Assembly (NCBI GenBank): GCA_963765135.1
Contig: CAVXUX010000002.1
Span: 992,001 to 1,056,000 of the forward strand
Reading direction: 5' to 3'
DNA length: 64,000 nt
Source of the DNA: JACVRW01 sp963765135
GTDB lineage: Bacteria; Actinomycetota; Thermoleophilia; Solirubrobacterales; Thermoleophilaceae
This document shows positions 42,259 through 51,292 of this stretch, one piece after another. The position numbers were made by a program, and so were the translations under genes. Positions within the stretch are counted from its first letter, which is position 1. Each line of letters begins with the position of its first letter. The notes under the pieces were generated by a model. The model was not told where the DNA came from and searched no databases. It saw only the letters and a list, made by a program, of their open reading frames with translations.

Positions 42259-42279
42259 GCAGCCGGCCGAGCCGGCTGC
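42259..42279. terminator. Bidirectional hairpin between convergent genes
   Basis: GCAGCCGG (42259-42266) pairs with CCGGCTGC (42272-42279) around a 5-nt loop, between the stops of the sulfatase-like and deacetylase genes. No T run on either side. Confidence 0.5.
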
Positions 42280-42285
42280 TTGCGG

Positions 42286-43026
42286 CTAGCGCCGAGCGAG
42301 CAGCGCCCGGCGCACGCTCTCGTAGCGCTTGCCGGCGACCGCCTTGACGGTGCCGCGCAGCCCCCACGCGGCGCGCTGGCGCGCCCAGGGGAGCGCCGCG
42401 CCCGCGGCCGCCGCCGCGGCGTCGGCGGCCGAGCTGTCCCGGCGCAGCGCGTAGCGGCCGATCAGCCGGCAGCCGTCGATCGAGCGCGGCCGCTGGCTCG
42501 GCAGCGAGGTGAACAGCGAGGTGTACCCGGCGATGGCGGCCGCGCGGCCCACGTCGCGCGAGTAGAGGCCGCCGGGGACGCTGGCCGTCCTGACCGGCTG
42601 GCCGAGCTCGCGCGCCAGGACCTCCGCGCTGCCCGACCACTCGGCCATCAGCTGTTCCCACGAGCACGCGGCCATCCGGTCCGGGTGGCTGCACGAGTGC
42701 GAGCCGATCACGTGCCCCATCCCGGCCACCGCCCGGACGCCGTCCCAGTCGAGGTAGCCGAGCCGCCCGATCATGTCTGTGGGGATGAAGAAGTGCCCGC
42801 GCCAGGAGCGGCGGGCCAGCTCCTCGCCGGCGTGCAGCGCGCTGGCGCCGCCGTCGTCGAACGTGATCAACCAGTCGCCGTCGGAGACGTCTTCGACCGC
42901 CGCCGGCGGGCGCCCGACGGCGCGCTCGATCGCGTCGAGGTGCTCGCCGAACCGTGCCGGCTCGACGTTGTAGATGTCCGGGTTGCCCTCGACCACGTCG
43001 TGGTACATGAGGGCGCGCAGTCTCAC
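42286..43026 (-). CDS. Polysaccharide deacetylase (NodB family)
   Basis: 246 residues. Starts LRALMYHDVVEGNPDIYNVE, then WLITFDDGGASALHAGEELA (TFDDG, catalytic and metal Asp), GHFFIPTDMIGRLGYLDWDG, and GSHSCSHPDRMAACSWEQLM (HSxxHP metal His). The family removes N- or O-acetyl groups from glycans. No signal peptide is evident. GTG 43026 overlaps the glycosyltransferase stop (GTGA), so both genes act together, probably on one surface glycan. Confidence 0.87.
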   Translation of the reverse strand: MRLRALMYHDVVEGNPDIYNVEPARFGEHLDAIERAVGRPPAAVEDVSDGDWLITFDDGGASALHAGEELARRSWRGHFFIPTDMIGRLGYLDWDGVRAVAGMGHVIGSHSCSHPDRMAACSWEQLMAEWSGSAEVLARELGQPVRTASVPGGLYSRDVGRAAAIAGYTSLFTSLPSQRPRSIDGCRLIGRYALRRDSSAADAAAAAAGAALPWARQRAAWGLRGTVKAVAGKRYESVRRALLARR

Positions 43027-44063
43027 CGGCGCAGGCGCCCGAGCGCGCGCAGCCAGCCCACCGCCTGGCCCGAGCCGTGGCCCAGGTGGAACGCCGGGAA
43101 GGCCGCGAGCACGCGCGGCATCAGGTCCCAGGACTCGCCGTGCTCGCTGACGCTGCGGGCGGCGAACGCCACGCCGGCGGCGCCGTAGAGCGACCACTGC
43201 AGCAGCAGCAGGCGGCGGGCGAACGGGAAGCGAGCCGCCACCGCGAACAACAGCACCGTCGCGAGCACGAATGCGAGCGGGGCCACGCTGCGCATCGTGA
43301 GCACGCGCCGGTGCTTGAGCATCACGGGCACCTTCCAGAAACCGTACTCGTAGTACTGGCGCCATACGCGGGCGATCGACCCGCGCGGGCGGTACATGAT
43401 CGTGATGTCGGGGTCGAGCATGATCTGGCCGCCGGCGCGGCGCAGTCGCAGGTTGAACTCGTCGTCCTGGTTGCGGACGAGCGTCTCATCGAAGAGCCCG
43501 GCGTGCTCGAAGGCCTCGGGCCGGAAGGCGCCGAAGGTGACGGTGTCGGTCGTGACCGGGCCGTCAGCGGCGGCGCGCGTCCAGCCGATGCCGCCGAACG
43601 GGCTGTCCATGGCGCAGGCAACCGCGCGCTCCATCGGGGTGGTACCGGTCGGCACCAGCCGGCCACCGACGTTCCAGGCGCCGGTCTGCTCGGACAGCTC
43701 GGCGCAGCGGCGCAGGTAGTCGGCCGGGTAGCGCGAGTGGCAGTCGAGCCGCACGATCAGGTCGCCGCGCGCGTGGCGGATGCAGGCGTTGAGGCCGGGG
43801 GACACCCAGCCGGCGGGGTTGTCGATGATCCGCAGGTTGAGCCCGGCGGACCAGGCCGCCGCCCGCAGGCGCTCGACGGAGTCGTCGTCGGAGTTCCCGT
43901 CGGCGACGAGCACCTCGAGCTCGCCGCGGAAGTCCTGGGCCGCGAGATCGCTCACGAAGTGATCCACGTTCGCGCCCTCGTTGCGCACCGGAGCGACAAC
44001 GGAGATGGTGCGAATCGGTGCGCTGGAGCCGCGCGAGCCGTTCGCGGCTGGGTCTGGGGCCAT
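43023..44063 (-). CDS. Family 2 glycosyltransferase (ExoA-like)
   Basis: 346 residues. GT-A fold: TISVVAPVRNEGANVDHFVS, VLVADGNSDDDSVERLRAA, DLIVRLDCHSRYPADYLRRC (DxD-type RLDCHS), and the acceptor region FDETLVRNQDDEFNLRLRRA (QDDEF, catalytic Asp). C-terminal membrane helices from about 255 (APLAFVLATVLLFAVAARFP). Builds a surface or exopolysaccharide from nucleotide sugars. ATG 44063 lies 7 nt after a minus-strand TATTAG hexamer. Confidence 0.9.
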   Translation of the reverse strand: MAPDPAANGSRGSSAPIRTISVVAPVRNEGANVDHFVSDLAAQDFRGELEVLVADGNSDDDSVERLRAAAWSAGLNLRIIDNPAGWVSPGLNACIRHARGDLIVRLDCHSRYPADYLRRCAELSEQTGAWNVGGRLVPTGTTPMERAVACAMDSPFGGIGWTRAAADGPVTTDTVTFGAFRPEAFEHAGLFDETLVRNQDDEFNLRLRRAGGQIMLDPDITIMYRPRGSIARVWRQYYEYGFWKVPVMLKHRRVLTMRSVAPLAFVLATVLLFAVAARFPFARRLLLLQWSLYGAAGVAFAARSVSEHGESWDLMPRVLAAFPAFHLGHGSGQAVGWLRALGRLRR

Positions 44064-44439
44064 GCGTCAACTAATACGGCACAACATCCGGCGGCGCCAC
44101 CAGCGCGCCAGCAATTTGCAGCAGTGCGCAAGCTATTTACGAAAGTCGCGCGTCAAGTTCCTCGCCAAGGCCCCACAGACGGGCCGAACCGCCGTCTTGC
44201 GGCCACTCCGGTCAGTTCGTGCCGCGTGACCTCCACCGGGCGGTAGCCGGCCTGCTCGGGTATCCGCACAGCCACATGGCGGCGTCCTCCTCGCGCACGC
44301 GGGGTGGCTTGCGCACCCGGCGCACGACGGCGGCCGCCGTCGCGCGGGGTCCCTCGGCGCGGAGTCGATGCGAAAGTCTGGCGAACACAAGTCCACGCTC
44401 CCATGGCTGTGTAAGTCACGCGTAAGAGGTTGTGGAGAC
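44064..44439. other. Intergenic region with no confident gene
   Basis: Holds the glycosyltransferase -10 element (TATTAG, minus strand, 7 nt before its ATG). A minus-strand frame containing VRIPEQAGYRPVEVTRHELTG looks partly coding but joins to nothing clear. A second minus-strand frame (REEDAAMWLCGYPSRPATAR) covers the same bases. A single frameshifted small gene is possible but not supported. Confidence 0.35.
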
Positions 44440-46624
44440 CTAACGTGCGCGGTTGCCGAAGCGGTCGCGAGCCGCAAGCAGGCGCACTCGAGCGCCCCGC
44501 GCGGCGCGCACGCTGCCGACTCCGTCGCGGATCGCCACGGTCACGCGCCGCCCGCCCACCCGCAGCGTGGCGACGCCGGTCAGCGGCGGGCGCGCGGTGA
44601 AGTCGCGCTCGGGCACCGCGGCCGGGTAGCGCACGCGCACGACGGTCGCGCGCCGGGGCCGCGCGACCGTGGCGTGCAGCGTCGCCAGCGGGCGCAGCCG
44701 GAACGGTCGCGAGACGAGCCGGTAGCGGCGCGCGCTGACGACGAACCGGTAGCGGCCGAGCGGTGCCGACGGCGGCGGCTCCCAGGCGGCGCGGTAGGTC
44801 CCGCTGCGTCCGGCGCGGAAGCGCGGGATGCCGTGGAGCTTCGGTCGCGCGTCGTCCACGCCCCAGAGGATCCTCAGCCCGAGGTCGTCGTCGACCGTTC
44901 GCCAGCGGCGCCCGGCGCGCCGCTGCACGCTCACGAACGGCCGGTCGAGGGGGCGGTCGGTGCCCGATTCGCCACCGCGCCAGCGCAACTCCGCGTGGCC
45001 GAGCCGGGCGGTCGCCCGCGGCTGCGCGACGATCCGACCGCGCGCCGCGCCGGCGGGATACGGCCCGGCCGTCGGGCGCAGCCCGAGCGTCGGGTCGAAC
45101 GGATAGGCCGCGGGAGCCACGCCGCCGCTGGCCAGGGTGGCCGCCAGGTCGGCGAGCGACGAGGTCAGGAAGGGCCCGCTCGCCGGGCCGTAGACGGTGG
45201 TGCCGCCCTCGTAGTGCTGGGCGCCGTACTCCTCGGGGGTCGTGAAGTAGGACGCGTACTCGTTCGCGTAGCCGGCCAGCACGACGCGCCCGATGCCCGC
45301 GCTCCGGGTCGCGGCCAGCACAGCCGCGCGCGTCCGGCGGCCCAGCTCGGCGGTCGCCTCGCCGGGCACGGTCACGACCAGGCGGTCGCCGATGCGCGCG
45401 GCGGTCAGCGGCACGGCGGTCGGCTCGAGCGTGCGGTCGGGGTCGGCGCGGGCCTCGATCTTCACGCCCTGCGCACCCAGCGGCGTGGCGAGTCGGCGGC
45501 CCTCGTAGACGTCGCCGGTAGCGTCGAAGAGCGGTCCGCGGCCCTCCTCGGAGCCGGTCAGGTACGAGACGCCGAAGACGGCGTGGTCGGCCAGCGCCCC
45601 GAACGGAGTGTCCTGGCCGCAGAAGCACACGCGCGTCCAGCGCAGCTCCAGGCGCGGGCGGCGCGTGAGCCGTGACCCGGCCCGCTCCCAGGCCGCCAGC
45701 ATCGCGCGCGCCTCACGCCTGCCCGACCTCCTCGGCCACGGCCGGGCCGAAGCGGGTCAACCCGGCGGAGACGTCCCCGGCGTCGCTGTTGCCGTAGACG
45801 TTGACCACGGGCCGCTCTGGCGCCACGTGTCCGGCGTGGCGCACGGCCGACTCGAAGACCCGAGCGGCGGCGGCGTGGTGGTCGGCGTTGTAGTAGTCGA
45901 ACGTGGAGCGGTTGACGGTGCCGTGGTTGGCGAACGTCGACCACGCGCCGAGCGGCACGCGCCGGCCCTGGGCCAGCCGGTCGACGCGCAGCACGTCCAC
46001 GTTGGGGTCGATCGTGTGGGCCGGGCCGTCGGGGTCCTGCCCGGGCCGCCCGTCGCCGCGCACCACGTCGAGGCCGTGGTCGGCGAGGTGCGCCTCCAGC
46101 GAGCGGTTGGCCGTCAGGCCGGCGAGCCTGGTCTGACCCCACCCGGCGACCGCGGGCGCGAGGTCAGCGCGAGCCCGCTCGAGCACGAGCGCCAGCCGGC
46201 GCACGAGGAACGTGTACAGCAGCGGGTCGGGCTCGCTCACGCCGGAGTCGGGCGCCTCGGGGGTGGGGAAGGCCGCGTCCTTGAAGCGGAAGTTCGAGTA
46301 GCCGGTCGGGCCGGCGTGGGTGTGGCTCGCGGACAGGATCACGTCGCGCGGGTCGAAGCCGGCGCGGCGCGCCGCCTGGGCGGCCAGGCCCCCGGCGATC
46401 ATGTTCAGGTCCGCGGCCACGAGCGCCAGCCGCCGCGAGCCGCGCTGGAGCACGATCGCGCGGGCGAAGAGCCGCGTGTGCTGGCCGCCGGCCCGGGCGT
46501 CGCCGCGGGCCCAGCCGAGCAGCGGGTAACCGGTCGGCGGCGTGATGTCGGCGCGCCCGGCGCCCGCCCGTAGGCCAGGGGCCGCGAGCGCGCTTGGCGC
46601 CGCCGTCAGGGCGACGGCGAGCAC
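44440..46624 (-). CDS. Neutral/alkaline ceramidase-like secreted hydrolase (frameshifted)
   Basis: About 728 residues as one gene, split by a surplus base at 45703-45735. The first part: signal peptide (MLAVALTAAPSALAAPG), RAGAGRADITPPTGYPLLGW, ALVAADLNMIAGGLAAQAAR, LSASHTHAGPTGYSNFRFKD (zinc His pair), TFANHGTVNRSTFDYYNADH, and NVYGNSDAGDVSAG (active-site Ser region). The second part: GVSYLTGSEEGRGPLFDATG, VTVPGEATAELGRRTRAAVL, AGYANEYASYFTTPEEYGAQ, typical of neutral ceramidases, then a beta-domain. Would hydrolyse N-acyl amide bonds of ceramide-like lipids outside the cell. GTG 46624 truncates the signal; coding seems to begin farther upstream. Confidence 0.85.
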
Positions 46625-46682
46625 GGCGGTGAGTGCGAGCGCGGAGCGGATCGCGCGATCGTAACCAGCGTAGGATCACGGC
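46625..46682. promoter_or_regulatory. Divergent promoters of ceramidase and DUF2630 genes
   Basis: Plus strand: TAGGAT, 6 nt, ATG 46683. Minus strand: TACGAT followed after 6 nt by ATC CGC TCC GCG, which is in frame with the ceramidase signal peptide (IRSALALTAVLAVAL). The minus-strand start would thus be a non-standard ATC or an ATG misread as ATC. Confidence 0.4.
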
Positions 46683-46937
46683 ATGAGCGACGAGAGCATC
46701 GCGGCCCGCATCGAACGGCTGGTTGGCGAGGAGCACGAGCTGCGCAACCGCGAGCAGGCTGACGCGGCGAGCGAGGATGCCCTGGAGGGCGATCGCGAGC
46801 GCCTGCGCTCGGTCGAGGTGGAGCTCGACCGCTGCTGGGACCTGCTGCGCCAGCGCCGGGCCCTGCGCGACGCCGGAGCGGACCCCGAAGGCGCGCACGT
46901 GCGCGACGCCGGCACCGTCGAGGGCTACCAGCAGTAG
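46683..46937 (+). CDS. DUF2630 family protein
   Basis: 84 residues, charged and helical: MSDESIAARIERLVGEEHEL, then RLRSVEVELDRCWDLLRQRR and the end VRDAGTVEGYQQ. These match the DUF2630 pattern, a small actinobacterial family without known function. ATG lies 6 nt after TAGGAT. Converges with the sensor kinase, 6 nt between stops. Confidence 0.85.
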   Translation: MSDESIAARIERLVGEEHELRNREQADAASEDALEGDRERLRSVEVELDRCWDLLRQRRALRDAGADPEGAHVRDAGTVEGYQQ

Positions 46938-46943
46938 CGGCGA

Positions 46944-48272
46944 TCAGCCGGCGTCGGGCAGCCAGATGCGCACGGTCGCGCCGCCGCTCGGCACGACCAC
47001 CGCTCCGCCGCCGTGCGCCTCGGCGATGGTCCGCACGATCGAGAGGCCGAGGCCCGTGCCGTCGCGCCCGCGGGCGCGGTCGCCGCGGGTGAAGCGCTCA
47101 AAGGCGCGGTCGGCGAAGTCGGGCGCAAAGCCACTGCCGCCGTCGGACACCTCGAGCTCGAGCGCGCCGTTCGAGCGCCGCGAACGCAGCACGACCTCGC
47201 CCTCGCCGTAGCGCAGCGCGTTGTCCACCAGGTTCCCGAGCGCCTGGCCCAGGCGCAGCTCGTCCGCGTGCGCTACCGCGGAGTCGTCGGCGTCCACGCG
47301 GATCGCGCGGCCACGCTCGTTCGCGCGCGCGGCGAAGCGCGACCGGACGCGCTCCAGCAACTCGGGCACGTCGAGCGGCTCGGGGTGCATCGGCAGCTCG
47401 CCCTCGCCGGTGCGCGCCACAACCAGCAGGTCCTCGGCCAGCTGGGCGAGGCGGTCGCACTCCTCGACGGCGGCCACCAGCCCCTCGCGCACCTGCGGGT
47501 CGTGTTCGCCCGCGCGCAGCGCCCCCTCCACCTCCGTCTTGATCACCGCGACGGGCGTGCGCAGCTCGTGGCTGGCGTCGGCCACGAAGAGGCGCTCGCG
47601 CTCGAAGGAGCGCCGCAGGCGGTCGAGCATCTCGTTGAGCGTCTCGCCGAGCCGGCGGATCTCGTCGTGGGCGGCCGGCAGTGGCAGGCTGTCGCCGGCG
47701 CCGGCAAGCGAGACCTGCTCGGCCCGCCGGCGCATCGCCTCGACCGGTCTCAGCCCGGCACTGGCGAGCACGTAGCCGAGCAGCGACGCGAGCAGCACCG
47801 CGACCGGCCCGCCGATCGCAAACGACGCCGCGAGGTTGGCGAGCGTGTCGTCGCGATCCTGGAGCGACTGCCCGACGGCGACCACCTCGCCACCCTCGCC
47901 GCGCGCGAGCACGCGCGCGGTGCCCTCGATGCCGCTCAGGCGCCGCTCCACCAGGATCTGCTCGCCGCCCGCGGCGCGTCGCAGCTCGGCGCGGTCGAGC
48001 GCCGCGCCGCGGATGCCGCCGGAGACGCCGACGACCGACCCGTCCGGCCGGAGCAGCTGGGCGAAGCCCTCCTCGCCCTCGCCGGGGGCCCCGGCCGCGG
48101 CAGACCCCGAGGCCAGCACGGCGTCCGCCCTCGTGTGCAGCCCCGCGGTCACGCTCTCGTCGAGGTCGCTCTTCAGCCGCAGGTACACGAACAGCCCGGC
48201 CCCTGCCAGCACCACGACCATCGCGACCGCGAACGTGGCGGTCAGGCGCACGCGGATCGGGAGGCGGCTCAC
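46944..48272 (-). CDS. Sensor histidine kinase
   Basis: 442 residues. Membrane helix 1 at about 9-31 (LTATFAVAMVVVLAGAGLFV), extracytoplasmic sensor to about 145, membrane helix 2 (FAIGGPVAVLLASLLGYVLA), HAMP, then HisKA with FVADASHELRTPVAVIKTEV (phospho-His in H-box) and HATPase_c: NLVDNALRYGEGE (N), VSDGGSGFAPD (G1), GRDGTGLGLSIVRTIAEAHG (G2). GTG overlaps the stop of the response regulator gene, so both are one transcript. Signal unknown. Confidence 0.94.
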   Translation of the reverse strand: MSRLPIRVRLTATFAVAMVVVLAGAGLFVYLRLKSDLDESVTAGLHTRADAVLASGSAAAGAPGEGEEGFAQLLRPDGSVVGVSGGIRGAALDRAELRRAAGGEQILVERRLSGIEGTARVLARGEGGEVVAVGQSLQDRDDTLANLAASFAIGGPVAVLLASLLGYVLASAGLRPVEAMRRRAEQVSLAGAGDSLPLPAAHDEIRRLGETLNEMLDRLRRSFERERLFVADASHELRTPVAVIKTEVEGALRAGEHDPQVREGLVAAVEECDRLAQLAEDLLVVARTGEGELPMHPEPLDVPELLERVRSRFAARANERGRAIRVDADDSAVAHADELRLGQALGNLVDNALRYGEGEVVLRSRRSNGALELEVSDGGSGFAPDFADRAFERFTRGDRARGRDGTGLGLSIVRTIAEAHGGGAVVVPSGGATVRIWLPDAG

Positions 48273-48949
48273 CGCCCGCCGTCCTTGCGCAGCCGGTAGC
48301 CGGCGCCGCGCACCGTCTCGATCGAGCTGACCCCGAAGGGCCGGTCGATCTTCTCACGCAGGTAGCGAACGTAGACCTCGACGACGTTCGAGCGCTGCTG
48401 GTAGCCGAGGTCCCACGCGGCCTCGAGCAGCTGCATCTGGGTGAGGACGTGACCCGGTCGGCGCATGAAGGTCTCGAGCAGCGCGAACTCGCGCATCGAC
48501 AGGTGGACCTCGGCGTCGCCGCGCCAGACCTGGCGCGTGCTCGGGTCGAGCCGCAGCTCCCCGACCTCCAGCACGGCCGGCCGCTCGGTCGGACCGCGGC
48601 GGACCAGCGCCCGCAGCCGCGCCGTCAACTCGGCCAGCGAGAAGGGCTTGGTCAGATAGTCGTCGGCGCCGCCGTCGAGCCCGCGCACGCGGTCCTCGAC
48701 TCCGTCGCGCGCGGTGAGCATCAGCACCGGCGCCCATACGCCGTCGCGGCGCAGCCGCTCGCAGGTCTCGAACCCGTCGAGGCCCGGCATCATCACGTCG
48801 AGGACGATCGCGTCGTAGTCGACCGCGCCGACCGTGCGCAGCGCCGCCTCGCCGTCGGCGGCAATGTCGACGACCAGGCCCTCGAAGCGCAGGCCGCGGC
48901 GAATAGCGGCCGCCATGCGCACGTCGTCTTCGACCACCAGAACCCGCAC
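48269..48949 (-). CDS. OmpR/PhoB-family response regulator
   Basis: 226 residues. Receiver domain: VLVVEDDVRMAAAIRRGLRF (acidic pair), YDAIVLDVMMPGLDGFETCE (phospho-Asp), LTARDGVEDRVRG (Thr), YLTKPFSLAELTARLRALVR (Lys). C-terminal winged helix: LSMREFALLETFMRRPGHVL, VEVYVRYLREKIDRPFG, GAGYRLRKDG. Transcriptional partner of the downstream kinase. GTG start puts the receiver strand at the N-terminus. Confidence 0.95.
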   Translation of the reverse strand: MRVLVVEDDVRMAAAIRRGLRFEGLVVDIAADGEAALRTVGAVDYDAIVLDVMMPGLDGFETCERLRRDGVWAPVLMLTARDGVEDRVRGLDGGADDYLTKPFSLAELTARLRALVRRGPTERPAVLEVGELRLDPSTRQVWRGDAEVHLSMREFALLETFMRRPGHVLTQMQLLEAAWDLGYQQRSNVVEVYVRYLREKIDRPFGVSSIETVRGAGYRLRKDGGR

Positions 48950-49002
48950 GCCCCAATGATCGCGCGCCCCGTGCTGAGAGGAAGCTGAGGAGCAGTTGCC
49001 GC

Positions 49003-50153
49003 TCAGCGGACCAGTCGGAAGAACGCGCGCACCTCGTCCACGAACAGCTCAGGCTGCTCGAACGCGGCGAAGTGCCCGCCTCGGGCCAGCTCGTTCCAGT
49101 GGCGGATGTCGACGAACCGCCGCTCCGCCCACCGCCGCGAGGGCCTTTGCAGCTCCTTGGGGAAGATCGAGCACCCAGTGGGCACGTCGACCGTGTCGTC
49201 CACCGCGCCGGAGATCCAGCGGTTGACCTGCGCGATGCTCTCCCAGTAGAGCCGTGCGGAGGAGGCACCAGTGCGGGGCAGCCAGTAGAGCATCAGGTTG
49301 TCGAGCAGCTGATCGCGCGTGAGCGCGTTCTCGGGGTGCCCGTTGCAGTCGGTCCAGGCCCAGAACTTCTCGACGATCCAGGCGCACAAGGCAACCGGCG
49401 AGTCCACCAGGGCGTACCCGATCGTCTGCGGACGTGTCGCGTGCTCGCGCGAGTAGCCCGAGTCCCATTCGGCGGAGTGCTCCAGCGAGGCGAGTGCGGC
49501 GCGCTCCTGTTCGGTCGGATCGGCGAGCGTCTCCGGGTCCGGAGGTGCGAGCGGTGGTGTGAGGTGGATGCCCGCCACGTGGGTCGGGTCGAGCTTCGCG
49601 ATCGTGGCGCTGATGCTGGTGCCCCAGTCGCTGCCCTGCGCGCCGTAGCGCTCGTAACCGAGCTGGCTCATCAGGGCGGTCCAGGCGGCCGCGATCCGCT
49701 CGATGCCCCAGCCGGGCTGCGACGGCTTCTCGCTGAAGCCGTAGCCCGGTAGCGACGGGCAGACGACATGGAAGGCGTCGCTGGCGTCGCCTCCGTGCGC
49801 GGGGGGATCAGTGAGTGGCCCGATCGCGTCGAGGAACTCGATGATCGAGCCCGGCCACCCGTGTGTGATCACCAGCGGCAGCGCGCCGGCGTGCGGCGAT
49901 CGGACATGGAGGAAGTGGATGCCGAGCCCGTCGATCGTCGCGCGGAACTGCGGCAGCGCGTTCAGGCGTGCCTCCGTCGCGCGCCAGTCGTAGGCATCGG
50001 CCCAGTACCGGCAGAGCTCCCTCAGGTAGTCGAGCGGGACCCCTGCGACCAGTCCGCGACCGTCTCTCGCTCCGGCCAGCGCGCCCCGCGAAGCCGCGCC
50101 CGCAGGTCCTTGAGCTCGGTCTCCGCGACCTCGATGCGGAAGGTCCCGTCCAC
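49003..50153 (-). CDS. Microsomal-type epoxide hydrolase (frameshifted near the start)
   Basis: About 383 residues with one base restored at 50038-50043. N-terminal EHN domain (VDGTFRIEVAETELKDLRAR, GARWPERETVADWSQG), then VPLDYLRELCRYWADAYDWR. Hydrolase core: VITHGWPGSIIEFLDAIGPL (oxyanion HGWP), YGAQGSDWGTSISATIAKLD (nucleophile Asp), lid Tyr region, and ELARGGHFAAFEQPELFVDE (His). Opens epoxides to diols by the two-step Asp-ester route; substrate unknown. Its 5' end abuts a truncated binding-protein gene at about 50165. Confidence 0.88.
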
Positions 50154-50169
50154 GGCGTCGCGGCCACGT

Positions 50170-50652
50170 TACAGGGATGGGTGGCCCACCCCGATCCGCG
50201 AGGTCGCCGCCGCCCACCCGGTCTTTCGCGGCAAGACGGCCACGTTCAGCCAGAACGCGTTCTACGACGGGCTCCTCTACGTGTACCCGGACGGCCTGGG
50301 GACCGAGTTCCTGACGATGCTCGGCTTCAAGATCAACCCGAAGCTGGCGCCGCTCCAGAAGAAGGCCGGCGAGCAGGCCGCCATCTCCGTCGAGCGCCTG
50401 GACGTGATCGACGCCGACGTGATCGTGTTCGCCACGGAGAAGCCCTCCGACGTGGCCGCCCTCGAGAAGGTGCCCACCTTCGACAAGCTCTCGGCGGTGG
50501 CGGAGCACCGGGCGGTCTACACCGACGGCACGCTGGCCGGGGCGCTCTACTTCATCAGCCCGCTCAGCCTGCCGTACGTGCTCGAGCGGCTGACGCCGCA
50601 GCTCGAGGCGGCGGTCGCGGGGAAGGCCCCGAAGAAGGTAGTCAGGCCCTGA
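50170..50652 (+). pseudogene. 5'-truncated iron-siderophore ABC transporter binding protein
   Basis: About 160 C-terminal residues of a FecB/FhuD-type substrate-binding protein: IREVAAAHPVFRGKTATFSQ, YVYPDGLGTEFLTMLGFKIN, ISVERLDVIDADVIVFATEK, AVAEHRAVYTDGTLAGALYF, LPYVLERLTPQLEAAV. There is no start codon in frame near the beginning; the signal/lipoprotein N-terminal half is missing and the sequence switches abruptly into the 5' end of the epoxide hydrolase at about 50165. No transporter genes flank it. Converges with and overlaps the TetR gene by 11 bp. Confidence 0.75.
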
Positions 50653-51235
50653 CGCGCCCGCCGAGCACCTGCAGGAAGACCTCGCGCAGCAGCTCGTGAA
50701 CCTCGTCCTTGCCCAGCTCGCGATCGCGCAGCCAGCGGACGATCACACCCTCCGTGAAGCCGATCCAGCCCTCGATGGCCGCGACCAGCAGCGGTGTGCG
50801 AGCGGCCTCGCGCGGAACGCCCTCCAGCACCGCGGCTAGGGCGACCAGCTCGTCGACGCGCCGCCGCCGGCGATCCTCGACCAGTTCCTGCACCCGTGGC
50901 TCGCGTCCGCGCGCGTTGACTACGGCGAGATAGCCCTCGGCGTGCGCGTCGACGAACTCCAGGAAGCCGTCCAGGTTGCGGTCGAACTGCTCCAGCGCGG
51001 TCAGCTCCGGGTCACGCTCGACGGCGTGGTCCATCTCGGCCTGCGAGCGCGCGAGGACCGCCACGAAGAAGTCGGTCTTCGTGGGGAAGTAGTGGTAGAG
51101 GAGGCCCTTCGAGACGCCGGCCGCGCGGGCGATCTCCTCGATCGAGATGTCGGCCGTGCCGTGGCGGCCGACCAGCTCGACCCCCACGTGCAGGAGATGC
51201 GCGCGGCGTTCGTCGCTACTCAGTCGCGTGGCCAC
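50642..51235 (-). CDS. TetR-family transcriptional regulator
   Basis: 197 residues. N-terminal helix-turn-helix: RRAHLLHVGVELVGRHGTAD, ISIEEIARAAGVSKGLLYHY, FPTKTDFFVAVLARS. The C-terminal ligand domain is helical (VEDRRRRRVDELVALAAVLE, AAIEGWIGFTEGVIVRWLR). A palindromic operator lies 17 nt upstream, between it and the divergent copper-protein gene, so it probably represses itself and that gene. Effector unknown. Confidence 0.92.
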   Translation of the reverse strand: MATRLSSDERRAHLLHVGVELVGRHGTADISIEEIARAAGVSKGLLYHYFPTKTDFFVAVLARSQAEMDHAVERDPELTALEQFDRNLDGFLEFVDAHAEGYLAVVNARGREPRVQELVEDRRRRRVDELVALAAVLEGVPREAARTPLLVAAIEGWIGFTEGVIVRWLRDRELGKDEVHELLREVFLQVLGGRVRA

Positions 51236-51252
51236 CAGTCAACGGTATCGAT

Positions 51253-51268
51253 TTGACCGTTCGTTCAA
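51253..51268. promoter_or_regulatory. TetR-type palindromic operator
   Basis: TTGACCGTTCGTTCAA is a 16-bp near-perfect dyad of the TTGAnCGnnCGnTCAA type commonly bound by TetR regulators that read AACGnnCGTT cores. It lies between the TetR start and the TAGCAT hexamer (51277-51282) of the divergent gene. Confidence 0.65.
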
Positions 51269-51292
51269 CAAACCGCTAGCATCGACGTTGCC

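Noticed and set aside
44133..44477. Possible small gene between the glycosyltransferase and ceramidase genes
   Set aside because: Two minus-strand frames look partly coding but neither has a consistent start, end and codon use.
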